A stretch of DNA of 64,000 nt from Goekera deserti. GTDB taxonomy: Bacteria; Actinomycetota; Actinomycetes; Mycobacteriales; Geodermatophilaceae. Positions 41,301 to 49,871 of the stretch are shown one piece after another. A program made the translations under genes and the position numbers. Location of the stretch: contig NZ_JAAGWK010000009.1 of NCBI RefSeq assembly GCF_010685995.1, positions 124,001 through 188,000 of the forward strand, in the 5' to 3' direction. Position 1 is the first letter of the stretch. Each line of letters starts with the position of its first letter. The notes below the pieces were generated by a model. That model saw nothing but the letters and a program-made list of their open reading frames with translations, did no database searches and had not been told where the DNA came from.

Positions 41301-41904
41301 CCAGACCGTGGTCCATGATCTCGGCGTAGAAGTTCTCCCGCCCGAAGATGTCCTGGAAGTCCGCGGCGGCCTGCCGGGCGCGGTCGGGCTTGCCGGCGCG
41401 CAGCCACATGTTGACCTCGCCGGACGGGCAGCCGGTGGTGGCGATCAGGCCGGTGCCGTAGCGCTCCAGCAGGTCCCGGTCGAAGCGCGGCTTGCGGTAC
41501 TGGCCCTCCAGGCTGGCCAGCGAGGACAGCCGGAACAGGTTGTGCATGCCCTCGGTGGTGCGGGCCAGCAGGGTCATGTGGGTGTACGCGGCCTTGCCGC
41601 GGTTGGAGCCGCCGTCACCCTCCTCGTCCAGCATCTTCTCGCCGAAGTCGAACGGCGCGCGGTCGAAGCGGGAGCCGGGCGTGTAGTAGCCCTCCATGCC
41701 GATGATCGGCTTGACCCCGGCGGCCTTGGCCTTGGAGTAGAAGTCGTAGGCGCCGAACACGTTGCCGTGGTCGGTCATGGCGAGGGCCGGCATGCCCTCG
41801 GCGGCGGCGGCCTTGGTCACCTCCGGCAACTTGGCTGCGCCGTCGAGCATCGAGTACTCGGTGTGCACGTGCAGGTGCACGAAGTTCTTCGACGGATCAG
41901 TCAC
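38344..41904 (-). CDS. dnaE1: DNA polymerase III alpha subunit
   Basis: The 1186-aa main replicative polymerase. N-terminal PHP domain with metal-site residues (VHLHVHTEYSMLDG, MTDHGNVFGA), palm domain with the catalytic Asp pair in MPDVDIDFD and a third downstream, GPGRGSAAGSLAAYA in the nucleotide-binding loop, YQEQVMAIAQ, and C-terminal helix-hairpin-helix and OB domains (GANVTIAGILTAV). The intact PHP residues fit the proofreading role shown for mycobacterial DnaE1. Length is within two residues of the mycobacterial protein. GTG 41904 has GAGGAG about 12 bases upstream; an ATG at 41967 is less likely. Confidence 0.97.
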   Translation of the reverse strand: MTDPSKNFVHLHVHTEYSMLDGAAKLPEVTKAAAAEGMPALAMTDHGNVFGAYDFYSKAKAAGVKPIIGMEGYYTPGSRFDRAPFDFGEKMLDEEGDGGSNRGKAAYTHMTLLARTTEGMHNLFRLSSLASLEGQYRKPRFDRDLLERYGTGLIATTGCPSGEVNMWLRAGKPDRARQAAADFQDIFGRENFYAEIMDHGLAIEKKTKPALLEIARDLGIPLLATNDLHYTHREDAAAHDALLCIQTGSRLNEPNRFKFNGDGYYLKSAAEMRALFPDHPEACDNTLLVAEQCEVGFTEGADLMPRFPLPEGEDETSWFVKEVERGLHKRWPGGTIPDHVRKQADYEVSIIVQMGFPGYFLVVADFINWAKDQGIRVGPGRGSAAGSLAAYAMGITDLDPLAHGLIFERFLNPERVSMPDVDIDFDERRRGEVIRYVSEKYGEERVSQIVTYGTIKAKAAVKDAARVLDRPYSVGDELTKLMPPGVMGKDIPLSGIFDPSHERYKEASEFRARYESDPGAAEVIDQARKLEGLKRQWGVHAAGVIIGRYPLIDSVPIMRRESDGAVITQFDYPTCETLGLLKMDFLGLRNLTVLDDALRNIVANGKEPIDLDELSKDLTDPATYALLARGETLGVFQFDGGPMRSLLRLMRPDNFEDISAVGALYRPGPMGANSHTNYALRKNGQQEITPIHPELAEALEEILGQTYGLIVYQEQVMAIAQKVAGYSLGKADLLRRAMGKKKKSVLDAEYVGFEAGMKANGYSAAAVKTLWDILVPFADYAFNKAHSAAYGLISYWTAYLKANYPAEYMAGLLTSVGDDKDRRPVYLAECRRMGIKVLPPDVNESSWDFTAVGTDIRFGLASVRNVGHNVVDSIVRAREEKGPYKDFADFMRKIDTVACNKKVIESLAKAGAFDSLGHSRQGIAAIHVQAVDSAMGLKRKEAEGQFDLFGSFGEDSGVADPLSAALDIPIPTADWSKSERLVFERDMLGLYVSDHPLFGVEHVLTSHADTALAEIISGGVEDGANVTIAGILTAVAPRTNKQGAPWAIATVEDLEAGIEVLFFPKTWAQVQDKVVRDAIVVVKGRISRRDDTPSLFASEVYVPELTEGPRGPVLVSMPASRCTPPVVERLREVLGSHPGTTEVQLKLINGGRETVLRLDQGLRVRPSTALMGDIKALLGPTSVALL

Positions 41905-42026
41905 GTTCTCGCTGTGCTCCTCAAGCAGGACGGGCTCGTGCAGGCGTGGACCCCGGTGCCGGGGCACGCGGCCCGGCCCCGGGTACGGGGACGGGCAGCC
42001 CCTGCGATCCTCGCACCCCTGGAGGT

Positions 42027-42707
42027 CTACGCCGAGGGTCCGACATCCCGTGTCCGGGCGGGCCCGGTCGCCTGCTCCGCGGACCGGCCGCCGCGGTGCA
42101 GGTCAGCGCGGGCCAGCGCGGCCAGCCGGCCGGCCCACGGCCCGCCGGCGGCGGCCCGGGAGGTGAGCGTCACGCTCCCGCCGGCGACGGGGGCACCGGT
42201 CACCAGCGCGGTGACGGTCCCCTGCCCCGCGTCCGACAGTGCCCAGCGCAGGGCCGCCGGGTCGGCCTCCAGCACCGGCAGCGGACGGCGCATCGTGACG
42301 TGCTCGATGCCGGCCTCCCGGTAGGGCTCCCCCACCGGGGCGTAGCCGGCCCGCTCGTAGAACCCGCGGGCGGTGAGCTGGGCGTGCAGCTCCACCGCCG
42401 GGTGGCCGCGCAGCACCGCCTGCCAGTGCAGCTCGTCCAGCACGGCGGCGCCGTGCCCCCGGCCGCGGACGGCGCGGTCGGCGGCCATCCGGCCGATCAC
42501 CGCGAGCCCGTCGCGCTCCAGCAGCCGGCCGGTGGCCACGACCGCGCCGGTGGCGTCCCGGCTGAGCACGTGCACCGCCACCGCGTCGGCGGCGTCCTGC
42601 TCGATCTCGGCGGGCACACCCTGCTCGAGCACGAACACCCGGTGCCGCAGGGCGGCCACCTCCGGCAGGTCCGCAGCCGTCGCCCGGCACGCGGTGGGCG
42701 TGTTCAC
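42027..42707 (-). CDS. GNAT-family N-acetyltransferase with C-terminal extension
   Basis: A 226-aa protein. The first 145 residues are a GNAT domain of the ElaA/YjcF type: LRHRVFVLEQGVPAEIEQDAAD, then VIGRMAADRAVRGRGHGAAVL (acetyl-CoA loop) and QLTARGFYERAGYAPVGEPY. The remaining 80 residues, LEADPAALRWALSDAG onward, are an added domain of unknown role. Substrate unknown. GTG overlaps the stop of the CPBP gene by four bases, so it is the last gene of rluD-CPBP-GNAT. Confidence 0.86.
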   Translation of the reverse strand: MNTPTACRATAADLPEVAALRHRVFVLEQGVPAEIEQDAADAVAVHVLSRDATGAVVATGRLLERDGLAVIGRMAADRAVRGRGHGAAVLDELHWQAVLRGHPAVELHAQLTARGFYERAGYAPVGEPYREAGIEHVTMRRPLPVLEADPAALRWALSDAGQGTVTALVTGAPVAGGSVTLTSRAAAGGPWAGRLAALARADLHRGGRSAEQATGPARTRDVGPSA

Positions 42708-43561
42708 GAGGCGGGCTGCACGCGCGCGGCCGGCAGCCGGGACGCCGGGACCAGCAGGAAGCGCAGGTCGATGGCCGCGTGCAGCAGCACCGGCAGCAGC
42801 AGCGACCCGGTCTGCAGGTAGAGGGCGGCCAGCACCCCGCCCAGCACGCCGGTGGTCAGCACCCCGGCCAGGCCCTGGTAGGCGTGCGCGGCACCGAAGG
42901 CCACCGCCGCCAGCAGCACCAGCACCCCGGCCGGCGCCGACGGCGCCAGCGCCGCGACGACGGCGAGGAAGAACCCACGGTACAGCCACTCCTCGCAGAC
43001 CCCGGCGGTGACCCCGACCAGCGCGAACAGCCGCCGCTCGGCGGGCGATCGCGGCAGCAGGGCCAGCACCGCGGCGGCCGGCGGCTCGGCCGGCGGCCCG
43101 GCGTGCCGGCCCCCGGCAGCCCGGTGCCCGGTCAGCTCGGCGACGGTGACCGGCGCGGTCGGGACGGCGTCGGTGGCCGCGCCCGGGCCGGGGTCCTCCA
43201 GCAGCACGCCCGCCCGCAGGCTGCGCACCGACAGCACCAGCAGGACCAGCACCGCGGCGACCGCGAGCACGGTGAGCGGGCCGGGGGCGCTGTGCGGCCA
43301 GGCCAGCCCGAGCTGGGCGGCGTCGACGTCCGCGGCGGCGAGCCAGACCACGGCGACCAGCGCGGCGAGGCCCCACTCGAGCAGCAGCAGCCGCCGGTAG
43401 AACGACCGGCGCGCGGCCGGGTCGACCCGCAGGTGCGCCTCGAACCGGCGGTGCAGCGCCTGCCCGACGAACGGCTCCCCCACCACCAGGTACCCGGCGA
43501 TGACGACGGCGGCGAACGCGGCGGCCCCGAAGTCGTCCAACTGGTCGGGCAGGCCGGTCAC
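42704..43561 (-). CDS. CPBP-family intramembrane metalloprotease (CAAX-like)
   Basis: A 285-aa membrane protein with about eight hydrophobic segments. The three CPBP catalytic motifs are present: GVCEEWLYRGF (EExxxR), FGAAHAYQG (FxxxH) and HAAIDLRF (HxxxD/N). The loop after helix four is Ala/Pro/Gly-rich. In bacteria, such proteases have been linked to membrane-protein cleavage and bacteriocin self-immunity; the role here is unknown. GTG 43561 lies four bases past the rluD stop, so both are in one operon. Confidence 0.9.
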   Translation of the reverse strand: MTGLPDQLDDFGAAAFAAVVIAGYLVVGEPFVGQALHRRFEAHLRVDPAARRSFYRRLLLLEWGLAALVAVVWLAAADVDAAQLGLAWPHSAPGPLTVLAVAAVLVLLVLSVRSLRAGVLLEDPGPGAATDAVPTAPVTVAELTGHRAAGGRHAGPPAEPPAAAVLALLPRSPAERRLFALVGVTAGVCEEWLYRGFFLAVVAALAPSAPAGVLVLLAAVAFGAAHAYQGLAGVLTTGVLGGVLAALYLQTGSLLLPVLLHAAIDLRFLLVPASRLPAARVQPAS

Positions 43562-43565
43562 GGGA

Positions 43566-44504
43566 TCAGTACTCGGCCCGCAGGACCGCCAGCGCACCCG
43601 CGAGATCGGCCGGGTACTCGCTGGTGAACTCCACCCAGCGGCCGTCGCCGGGGTGGGCGAAGCCGAGCCGCCGGGCGTGCAGCCACTGCCGGGAGACGCC
43701 CAGCCGGGCGGCCAGGGTGGGGTCCGCGCCGTAGGTCGTGTCCCCGACGCAGGGGTGCTTGAGGGCGGAGAAGTGCACCCGGATCTGGTGCGTGCGGCCG
43801 GTCTCCAGCTTGATCGCCACCAGCGAGGCGGCGGGGAAGGCCTCGATCGTCTCGTAGTGCGTCACCGACGGCCGGCCCCCGGTCACGACGGCGAAGCGCC
43901 AGTCGTGCTTCGGGTGCCGGTCGATCGGTGCGTCGATGGTGCCGCGGGACGGGTCGGGGTGGCCCTGCACGAGGGCGTGGTAGCCCTTGTCCACGGTGCG
44001 CTGCTTGAACGCCGCCTTGAGCAGCGTGTAGGCCCGCTCGCTCTTGGCCACCACCATCAGGCCGGTGGTCGCGGCGTCCAGCCGGTGCACGATGCCCTGG
44101 CGCTCGGCGGCACCGCTGGTGGAGATCCGGTAGCCGGCCGCCAGCAGCCCGCCGACGACGGTGGGACCGTCCCAGCCGGGGCTCGGGTGCGCGGCGACGC
44201 CGACCGGCTTGTCCACGACCACGACGTCCTCGTCGTCGTACACGACGCCCAGCCCGTCGACGGGTGCGGCGACCACGGGGTCGCCCGGGGGCGGGGGCAG
44301 CTCGACCTCCAGCCAGCTGCCGGCCACGAGCCGGTCGCCCTTGCCGCGGGCCCGGCCGTCGACGAGCACGGCGCCGGCGTCGGCGAGGTCGGCGGCGGTC
44401 GAGCGGGTCAGCCCGAACAGCCGGGACAGCGCCTGGTCGACCCGCTGGCCCTCGAGACCGTCCGGCACGTGGAGCTCGCGGTGCAGGTCGGGGGAGCTGG
44501 TCAC
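43566..44504 (-). CDS. rluD: RluA/RluD-family 23S rRNA pseudouridine synthase
   Basis: A 312-aa enzyme with an N-terminal S4 RNA-binding domain ([26 protein letters not shown]) and a pseudouridine synthase domain with catalytic Asp in [27 protein letters not shown] follows. It likely modifies 23S rRNA helix 69 uridines if truly RluD. GTG 44504 has CACAAT six bases upstream, indicating a leaderless transcript separate from lspA, although order lspA-rluD is conserved in actinobacteria. Confidence 0.93.
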   Translation of the reverse strand: MTSSPDLHRELHVPDGLEGQRVDQALSRLFGLTRSTAADLADAGAVLVDGRARGKGDRLVAGSWLEVELPPPPGDPVVAAPVDGLGVVYDDEDVVVVDKPVGVAAHPSPGWDGPTVVGGLLAAGYRISTSGAAERQGIVHRLDAATTGLMVVAKSERAYTLLKAAFKQRTVDKGYHALVQGHPDPSRGTIDAPIDRHPKHDWRFAVVTGGRPSVTHYETIEAFPAASLVAIKLETGRTHQIRVHFSALKHPCVGDTTYGADPTLAARLGVSRQWLHARRLGFAHPGDGRWVEFTSEYPADLAGALAVLRAEY

Positions 44505-44510
44505 CCGACC

Positions 44511-44516
44511 ATTGTG
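44511..44516 (-). promoter_or_regulatory. Putative leaderless -10 element of rluD
   Basis: CACAAT, spacer GGTCGG (6 bases), then GTG 44504. Confidence 0.4.
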
Positions 44517-44565
44517 CGGGAGGACCGCACCCCGCTCACCACGCGCACGCGCGCGGGCCCCACAG

Positions 44566-45162
44566 CTAGTCGGCGGGCGCGGTCGCCCCGCTGCGGCTGC
44601 CGTCGAACTCGACGCCCCGGAAGGCCAGCAGCGCGCCCAGCACGCCGCCGCAGACGATCGCGGAGTCGGCGACGTTGAAGATCGGGTAGTACCGGCCGTC
44701 CGGGCCGAACACCGACAGGAAGTCCACCACACCGCCGCGCAGGAACCCGGGGTCGCGGAACACCCGGTCCACCAGGTTGCCCACCGCGCCGCCGAGCACC
44801 AGGCCCAGCGCCACCGCCCAGGCCGTCGAGTAGAGCCGGCGGGCGGTGCGGACGATGACCACCACGACGACTGCGGCCACCAGCGTGAAGACCACGGTGA
44901 AGCCCTCAGCGAAGCTGAACGCGGCACCGGTGTTGCGGGCCTGGGTCAGGTAGAGCAGCCCGCCGAGCACGCGGATGTCCTCACCGGGCTCGATGGTGGC
45001 CACCACGAGCAGCTTGCTGGCGAGGTCGACGCCGAACACCACCAGGGCCAGCCACACCAGCAGCGACAGCCGGCGGGGCCGGGCGGGGGGCGTGGGCTCG
45101 TCGGTGCCGCCGACGGCGGGCACCGGGGTCTCGGCGTCGTCCACCGGGTCGGGCTCGGACAC
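44566..45162 (-). CDS. lspA: Lipoprotein signal peptidase
   Basis: A 198-aa membrane aspartyl protease that removes signal peptides from diacylglyceryl-prolipoproteins, acting after Lgt (also in this window). Four helices; catalytic Asp residues in GNLVDRVF and in [12 protein letters not shown]. The first 35 residues are a polar Asp/Pro-rich extension. GTG 45162 is chosen because GAGGAG lies eight bases upstream; ATG 45180 would overlap that site. It is divergent from mqo across a 200-base region. Confidence 0.95.
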   Translation of the reverse strand: MSEPDPVDDAETPVPAVGGTDEPTPPARPRRLSLLVWLALVVFGVDLASKLLVVATIEPGEDIRVLGGLLYLTQARNTGAAFSFAEGFTVVFTLVAAVVVVVIVRTARRLYSTAWAVALGLVLGGAVGNLVDRVFRDPGFLRGGVVDFLSVFGPDGRYYPIFNVADSAIVCGGVLGALLAFRGVEFDGSRSGATAPAD

Positions 45163-45361
45163 CTGTCTCGCTCCTCGCATCGCCGGGCGGCCGGGGCGGC
45201 GCCACCGTCGAGACGATAGCGGCGCGGGTCCGGCACCCGGGGCACCGCCGTGTGAGCCATGTCATGCGGTGGAGATGGATCACACCCCGTCGGGGTCATG
45301 CAGCCGAGCTCTTCGGACGACGATCAGAGGGAGACCGAGACCGCAGCAGGGAGAGGCACCA

Positions 45362-46846
45362 GTGAGCAGCGACCACGTACGTGAGACCGACGTCGTCCTC
45401 GTGGGCGGGGGGATCATGAGCGCCACGCTCGCCGGCCTGCTGGACGTGGTCGCCCCCGACTGGTCGGTGACGGTCTTCGAGTCCGCTCCCGAGGTCGCCG
45501 GCGAGAGCTCCAACGCGTGGAACAACGCCGGCACCGGTCACTCGGCCCTGTGCGAGCTGAACTACACCCCCGCCGGCCCCGACGGCCGGGTCGACCCCGC
45601 CAAGGCGGTCACCATCAACGAGGAGTTCCAGGTCTCCCGGCAGTTCTGGGCGCACCTGGTGCGCTCGGGTCTGACCGGGTCGCCCAAGGACTTCATCACC
45701 CCGGTGCCGCACGTCAGCTTCGTGACCGGTGAGGCCGGCCGGGCCTACATGCGCAACCGGCACGAGGCGCTGGCCGCCCAGCCGCTGTTCGGCGGCCTGG
45801 AGTACACCGACGACCGGGCGCAGCTCGAGTCCTGGATCCCGCTGATGATGGCCGGCCGTCCCGCCGACCAGGTGGTCGCCGCCACCCGCTCCACCGCCGG
45901 CACCGACGTGGACTTCGGCACGCTCACCCGCCTGCTGCTGGACGCCGCCGAGGCGCGCGGCGTGCGCGTGCACCGCAACACCCGGGTGCGCGACCTGACG
46001 CGCGGCACCGACGGCCGCTGGACGGTGTCGGTGCAGGACCGGGTCACCGGCGAGCGCCGCGAGGTGCGCAGCCGGTTCGTGTTCGTCGGCGCCGGTGGCG
46101 GTGCGCTGCCGCTGCTGCAGAAGTCCGGGATCGCCGAGATCGCCGGCTTCGGCGGTTTCCCGGTCAGCGGCAAGTTCCTGCGCACCCGCTCCCCCGAACT
46201 CGTCGGCGCCCACCAGGCCAAGGTCTACGGCCAGGCCGCGGTCGGCGCCCCGCCGATGTCGGTGCCGCACCTGGACCTGCGCCTGGTCGACGGCGACCAG
46301 ACGCTGATGTTCGGCCCCTACGCCGGCTTCTCCCCCAAGTTCCTCAAGGCCGGGTCGCTACTGGACCTGCCCCGCTCGGTGCGCCTGGACAACCTGGCCT
46401 CCATGCTCGGCGTCGCCCGCACCAACATGCCGCTGACCTGGTACCTGATCCAGCAGGTGCTGCAGAGCAGGGGTGCCCGGCACCAGGCCCTGACCGACTT
46501 CGTGCCCGAGGCCGACCCGCGCGACTGGGAGCTGATCACCGCCGGCCAGCGCGTCCAGGTGATCAAGAAGGACGCCCGCGGGCGGGGCGTGCTGCAGTTC
46601 GGCACCGAGCTCGTCGTCGGCGGCGAGGGCACGATCGCCGGGCTGCTGGGTGCCTCCCCCGGTGCCTCCACGGCCGCCTCGGCGATGCTGACCCTGCTGC
46701 GGCGCTGCTTCCCCGAGCACATCGAGGCCTGGCGGCCCGCGCTCACCGAGGCCATCCCGTCCTTCGGTCGCCGGCTCTCCGACGACCCGGCCCTGCTGGC
46801 CGACGTCCTGGCCGACACCGCGCAGGTGCTCGAGCTCAACCGCTGA
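45362..46846 (+). CDS. mqo: Malate:quinone oxidoreductase
   Basis: A 494-aa peripheral membrane flavoenzyme oxidising malate to oxaloacetate and reducing quinone; it serves the TCA cycle beside or instead of malate dehydrogenase. It shows the FAD motif VVLVGGGIMSATLAGLL, AWNNAGTGHSALCELNYTP, the active-site-type SFVTGEAG and the C-terminal GASPGASTAASAMLTLL. Length is typical. GTG 45362 has GGGAGAGG just upstream. It stands alone and ends in a hairpin terminator. Confidence 0.97.
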   Translation: MSSDHVRETDVVLVGGGIMSATLAGLLDVVAPDWSVTVFESAPEVAGESSNAWNNAGTGHSALCELNYTPAGPDGRVDPAKAVTINEEFQVSRQFWAHLVRSGLTGSPKDFITPVPHVSFVTGEAGRAYMRNRHEALAAQPLFGGLEYTDDRAQLESWIPLMMAGRPADQVVAATRSTAGTDVDFGTLTRLLLDAAEARGVRVHRNTRVRDLTRGTDGRWTVSVQDRVTGERREVRSRFVFVGAGGGALPLLQKSGIAEIAGFGGFPVSGKFLRTRSPELVGAHQAKVYGQAAVGAPPMSVPHLDLRLVDGDQTLMFGPYAGFSPKFLKAGSLLDLPRSVRLDNLASMLGVARTNMPLTWYLIQQVLQSRGARHQALTDFVPEADPRDWELITAGQRVQVIKKDARGRGVLQFGTELVVGGEGTIAGLLGASPGASTAASAMLTLLRRCFPEHIEAWRPALTEAIPSFGRRLSDDPALLADVLADTAQVLELNR

Positions 46847-46848
46847 GC

Positions 46849-46878
46849 GGTGAGAGGGGCGGCGAAGCCCCCCTCACC
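46849..46878. terminator. Bidirectional hairpin between mqo and the dioxygenase gene
   Basis: GGTGAGAGGGGC (46849-46860) pairs with GCCCCCCTCACC (46867-46878) across a GGCGAA loop, with one mismatch. It starts three bases after the mqo stop and abuts the convergent stop at 46879. Confidence 0.75.
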
Positions 46879-47844
46879 TCAGCGGGACACGACCGGGTTC
46901 AGCGGGGTGTCGATCACCTCTCCGGGTGCGGCACCGGGCAGGAACTGCTGCCACTCCCCGGACACCAGCGTCGGGGTCGGCACCACCCGGGCGCCGTCGG
47001 CGAAGTAGGTGGTCGCCAGCACCATCCGGGACGCCGTCGTGCGGTTGGCGCCCGCGGTGTGGAAGCACAGGCTGGAGTGCACCGACAGCTCCCCCAGCTC
47101 GAACGGCCCGTCCTCCACCGAGACCCCCGCCTCCCGGAACGCCGCCGACACCGCCCGGTCGTAGCTAGCGTCGGAGGTGGAGAACGGCACGTCGGCCACC
47201 AGGCGGTGCAGGTCGGTGCCGCGGGCGAAGGACAGCGGGCCCATCTCCTGCGGCGTGGCCTGCAGCGGCAGCCACACCGTGGCCACCGCCTGGCTGTCGA
47301 TCGGGAAGTGGTGGTCGTCGAAGTGCCACGGGGTGCGGCCGCAGCCGGACTCCTTGGCCAGCACGTTGTCGTGGTAGACGCGCACGTCGTCCACCCCGAG
47401 CAGGTCGGCCACGATCCGGCCCAGCCGCCGGCTGAGCACGAACTCGGCGATGCCGGCGTCCTCGGTCCACATCAGCTCCCGGCTGGTGAACCGGCCCGGC
47501 TCCGGCCGCCGCCCGCCGGCCGCCATCAGGTCGACCAGCCGCTGCCGCAGCAGGCCGAGCGCGGCGGGGGTGAGCACCGCGGGCAGCTTGACGAAGCCGT
47601 CGCGGGCGAAGGCCGCGCGGTGCGCCTCGGTGACCGGGTACACCTCGGCCAGCAGCGCGTCGAGCTCGGCCGCGGCCGGTGCCGGCACGGCCGCCGGCGG
47701 CGACACCTCCAGCAGCGGGGCCGGCTCGCCGTCGGTGTTGTCGGCCAGGGTCAGGTACCAGTCCCACCACTGCTCGTTGTCGCCCTGCCAGGCGCGGTCC
47801 AACCCGTCGCGCGCGGCGTGGTCCTGGGAGAGGTTGCCGCTCAC
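46879..47844 (-). CDS. Phytanoyl-CoA dioxygenase (PhyH)-family 2-oxoglutarate/Fe(II) oxygenase
   Basis: A 321-aa protein. The first 75 residues include a Trp-rich segment (DNEQWWDWYLTLADN) outside the domain. The PhyH domain follows, with iron ligands HFD in TPWHFDDHHFP and the distal His in SLCFHTAGANRT, whose Arg binds 2-oxoglutarate. PhyH enzymes hydroxylate diverse small molecules (phytanoyl-CoA, ectoine, natural products). Start GTG 47844 overlaps the methyltransferase stop by four bases, so the two act in one transcript. The substrate is not predictable, and ectoine genes are not nearby. Confidence 0.87.
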   Translation of the reverse strand: MSGNLSQDHAARDGLDRAWQGDNEQWWDWYLTLADNTDGEPAPLLEVSPPAAVPAPAAAELDALLAEVYPVTEAHRAAFARDGFVKLPAVLTPAALGLLRQRLVDLMAAGGRRPEPGRFTSRELMWTEDAGIAEFVLSRRLGRIVADLLGVDDVRVYHDNVLAKESGCGRTPWHFDDHHFPIDSQAVATVWLPLQATPQEMGPLSFARGTDLHRLVADVPFSTSDASYDRAVSAAFREAGVSVEDGPFELGELSVHSSLCFHTAGANRTTASRMVLATTYFADGARVVPTPTLVSGEWQQFLPGAAPGEVIDTPLNPVVSR

Positions 47845-48779
47845 GCCTGCACCTCCGCCTGCGCCGCGGCCGTGGGCTGCGGAGCGGTGGCCACCGGGCG
47901 GGTGGTCACCAGCCGGACCTCGTGGCTGAACACCCAGCGGTCGCCGCGCTCGCAGGAGCGCAGGTAGGCCCCGACCTGGGGGTCGGCGAGCATCTGGTCC
48001 AGCGACACCGTGTCGTCGAAGGCGCAGCGCTGCAGGAAGCCCTCCGCCGTCGCCCGGTCCTCCCGGGCCACCGAGGTCTCGTAGCGCAGCGTGGGGCCCT
48101 CGGCGGTGACGCCGCAGCCGGCCAGCCCGGCGACCAGCTGCTCGACGGTGCTGTACGGCACCCGGGAGCCGGACGGGTCGAAGGAGCGCCGGAAGACCTC
48201 GTCGAACACCAGGTAGTGCGACTGCCCGGTGGCCTGGGCGATGACGCCGAGCCCGCCGGGGGCGACGGCCTCGGCGAACCGGCGCATCGCGGCCGGCACC
48301 TCCTCGGCCGGCACCGCGTACAGCCCGTGCAGCGACCAGACGACGTCGTAGCCGCCCTCGGGCACGGCCAGCTCCTGCAGCGTGCACTCGTGGTCGGCGG
48401 CACCCACGAACGGCGGCTGCAGCTGGCCGCGGGCCTCGGCCAGGCTGAACGCCGAGGGGTCGAGCAGGTCGGTGTGCACGGTGAGCGCGCCGGCGAGGGC
48501 GCGCACGGCGGGGCGGGCGAGCAGCGCGGCCGGGAACTTGCCGCTGCCGCAGGCGACGTCCAGCAGCCGGACGGCGTCGCGGCCGGCGGCCACCCGGGTG
48601 AGCTCGGCCGCCCAGTCGACGGCGGTGGCGAGCTGGCGGTAGTCCTCGGTGGCGAGGGCGTAGAAGGCCTCCATGCCGGTGCGGCCGGCCTCCGACCAGT
48701 GCTCCAGGCTGGCGGCGGAGGTGGCGGTGGGTGGGGGCGTCCGGGGGTCTGCGGGCGCGTGAGCTGGGGAGGAGGGCAC
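47841..48779 (-). CDS. Class I SAM-dependent methyltransferase (cluster with PhyH)
   Basis: A 312-aa methyltransferase with motif I VRLLDVACGSGKFPAALL, an acidic ribose ligand in TVHTDLLDPS, and post-I motif DVVWSLHGLYAVP. The N-terminus is Pro/Ala-rich; the C-terminal 20 residues are a Thr/Ala/Gln tail. Substrate unknown. It is co-transcribed with the PhyH oxygenase gene, which suggests successive methylation and hydroxylation of one compound. It is divergent from another methyltransferase gene 102 bases away. GTG 48779 has no clear ribosome-binding site. Confidence 0.86.
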   Translation of the reverse strand: MPSSPAHAPADPRTPPPTATSAASLEHWSEAGRTGMEAFYALATEDYRQLATAVDWAAELTRVAAGRDAVRLLDVACGSGKFPAALLARPAVRALAGALTVHTDLLDPSAFSLAEARGQLQPPFVGAADHECTLQELAVPEGGYDVVWSLHGLYAVPAEEVPAAMRRFAEAVAPGGLGVIAQATGQSHYLVFDEVFRRSFDPSGSRVPYSTVEQLVAGLAGCGVTAEGPTLRYETSVAREDRATAEGFLQRCAFDDTVSLDQMLADPQVGAYLRSCERGDRWVFSHEVRLVTTRPVATAPQPTAAAQAEVQA

Positions 48780-48868
48780 ACCCCAGGGTGGGCCGCGCTC
48801 CGCGCCCTGTCCACCTCCGGCCCCCGGCCCGCCCGGTCCGGGCCCGCCGCCGGGTCGCTCAGGTGTGG

Positions 48869-48874
48869 TTCAGT
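48869..48874 (+). promoter_or_regulatory. Possible leaderless -10 element of the divergent methyltransferase
   Basis: TTCAGT, spacer CGCAGTG (7 bases), then GTG 48882. It is the weakest match to TANNNT of the set. Confidence 0.3.
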
Positions 48875-48881
48875 CGCAGTG

Positions 48882-49784
48882 GTGACCGACCCCGCCGCGC
48901 TGTCCGCCCTGCGTTCGATGCTCGTCCGCAGGGCACCGCTGGCCGCCCTCACCGGCGGCGCCTACGCGGCCGCGCACCTGCCCTACGAGCAGCGCAGCGA
49001 CCAGCGCGCCCTGCTCGCCGACTGGCTGGCGCAGCGACTGTCCGTGCTCGCGGACCGTCCGGCCGGGGCGCCCCCGCTGTCGGTGCTCAGCATCGGCGCC
49101 GGCGACGGCAGCGTGGACGTGCCGCTGGCCGCCCGGATGGCGGCCGGTGCGCGCGGGCTGCGCTGGGTCGTCGTCGAGCCCGACCCCGTCGTCGGGGCCG
49201 TGTGCCGGGACCGGCTGAGCGGCTCGGTCCGGCCGCGACCCGACGTGCGCCTGCACGCCGGGCCGTTCGAGACCCTCGCCGACACGGTGGGCGAGGAGTG
49301 CTTCGACGTGGTGCTCGCGGTGCACTCGCTGTACTACGTGCCCGACCTGGCCGCGGCGCTGCGCGCGGCGCGGCGGCGGCTGGCCCCCGGCGGCACGCTG
49401 GTCACCCTGCTGGCCCCGCTGGAGGACCTGTGCCGGCTGACCGCCGCGGTCACCCCGCCCGCCGCGCCGCCGGGGGCGTCCGGCCCGGCCGACTCGCAGT
49501 GGTGGAGCGGGGACCTGACCCGGGCGCTGGGCCCGGCCGGGCTCACCGCGACGGTGTGCCGGATCACCGGCCGGCTGGACGTCACCGACTGCTTCGACCC
49601 CGGGTCCGGCGACGGGCGGCTGGTGCTGGACTTCCTGACCCAGGCCCGCTGCGACGGGCTGACCGCGACCGAGCGCGGCGTCCTGCTCGACGCGCTGCGC
49701 AGCATCGCCACCACCGAGGGCGGCCGGCTCGTCGTCGAGCACCCGGTCGACGCCGTGCTCAGCACGCCGTCCTCGGCCACCTGA
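48882..49784 (+). CDS. Class I SAM-dependent methyltransferase (divergent)
   Basis: A 300-aa methyltransferase: motif I LSVLSIGAGDGSVDVPLA, acidic ligand in WVVVEPDPVVG, then CFDVVLAVHSLYYVPDLAAALRAARRRL. This arrangement resembles histamine N-methyltransferase-like and other small-molecule methyltransferases, but the sequence does not fix a substrate. It is transcribed away from the MT-PhyH pair, probably from the shared 100-base gap. A functional link is inferred from position only. It is convergent with the antiporter gene. Confidence 0.85.
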   Translation: MTDPAALSALRSMLVRRAPLAALTGGAYAAAHLPYEQRSDQRALLADWLAQRLSVLADRPAGAPPLSVLSIGAGDGSVDVPLAARMAAGARGLRWVVVEPDPVVGAVCRDRLSGSVRPRPDVRLHAGPFETLADTVGEECFDVVLAVHSLYYVPDLAAALRAARRRLAPGGTLVTLLAPLEDLCRLTAAVTPPAAPPGASGPADSQWWSGDLTRALGPAGLTATVCRITGRLDVTDCFDPGSGDGRLVLDFLTQARCDGLTATERGVLLDALRSIATTEGGRLVVEHPVDAVLSTPSSAT

Positions 49785-49810
49785 CCCGCCCCCGGCCCAC
49801 GCAGGCCCCC

Positions 49811-49868
49811 GGCCCCGCTGCAGGGCCCCGCGGCGTGCGGAGCGCGTCGTGGGGGGCAGCGGGGTCCT
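49811..49868. terminator. Possible convergent terminator, methyltransferase / antiporter
   Basis: GGCCCCGCTGC at 49811-49821 can pair with GCAGCGGGGTCC at 49857-49868. The enclosed 35 bases contain further GC stems. It lies between two convergent stops. Confidence 0.4.
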
Positions 49869-49871
49869 CCG

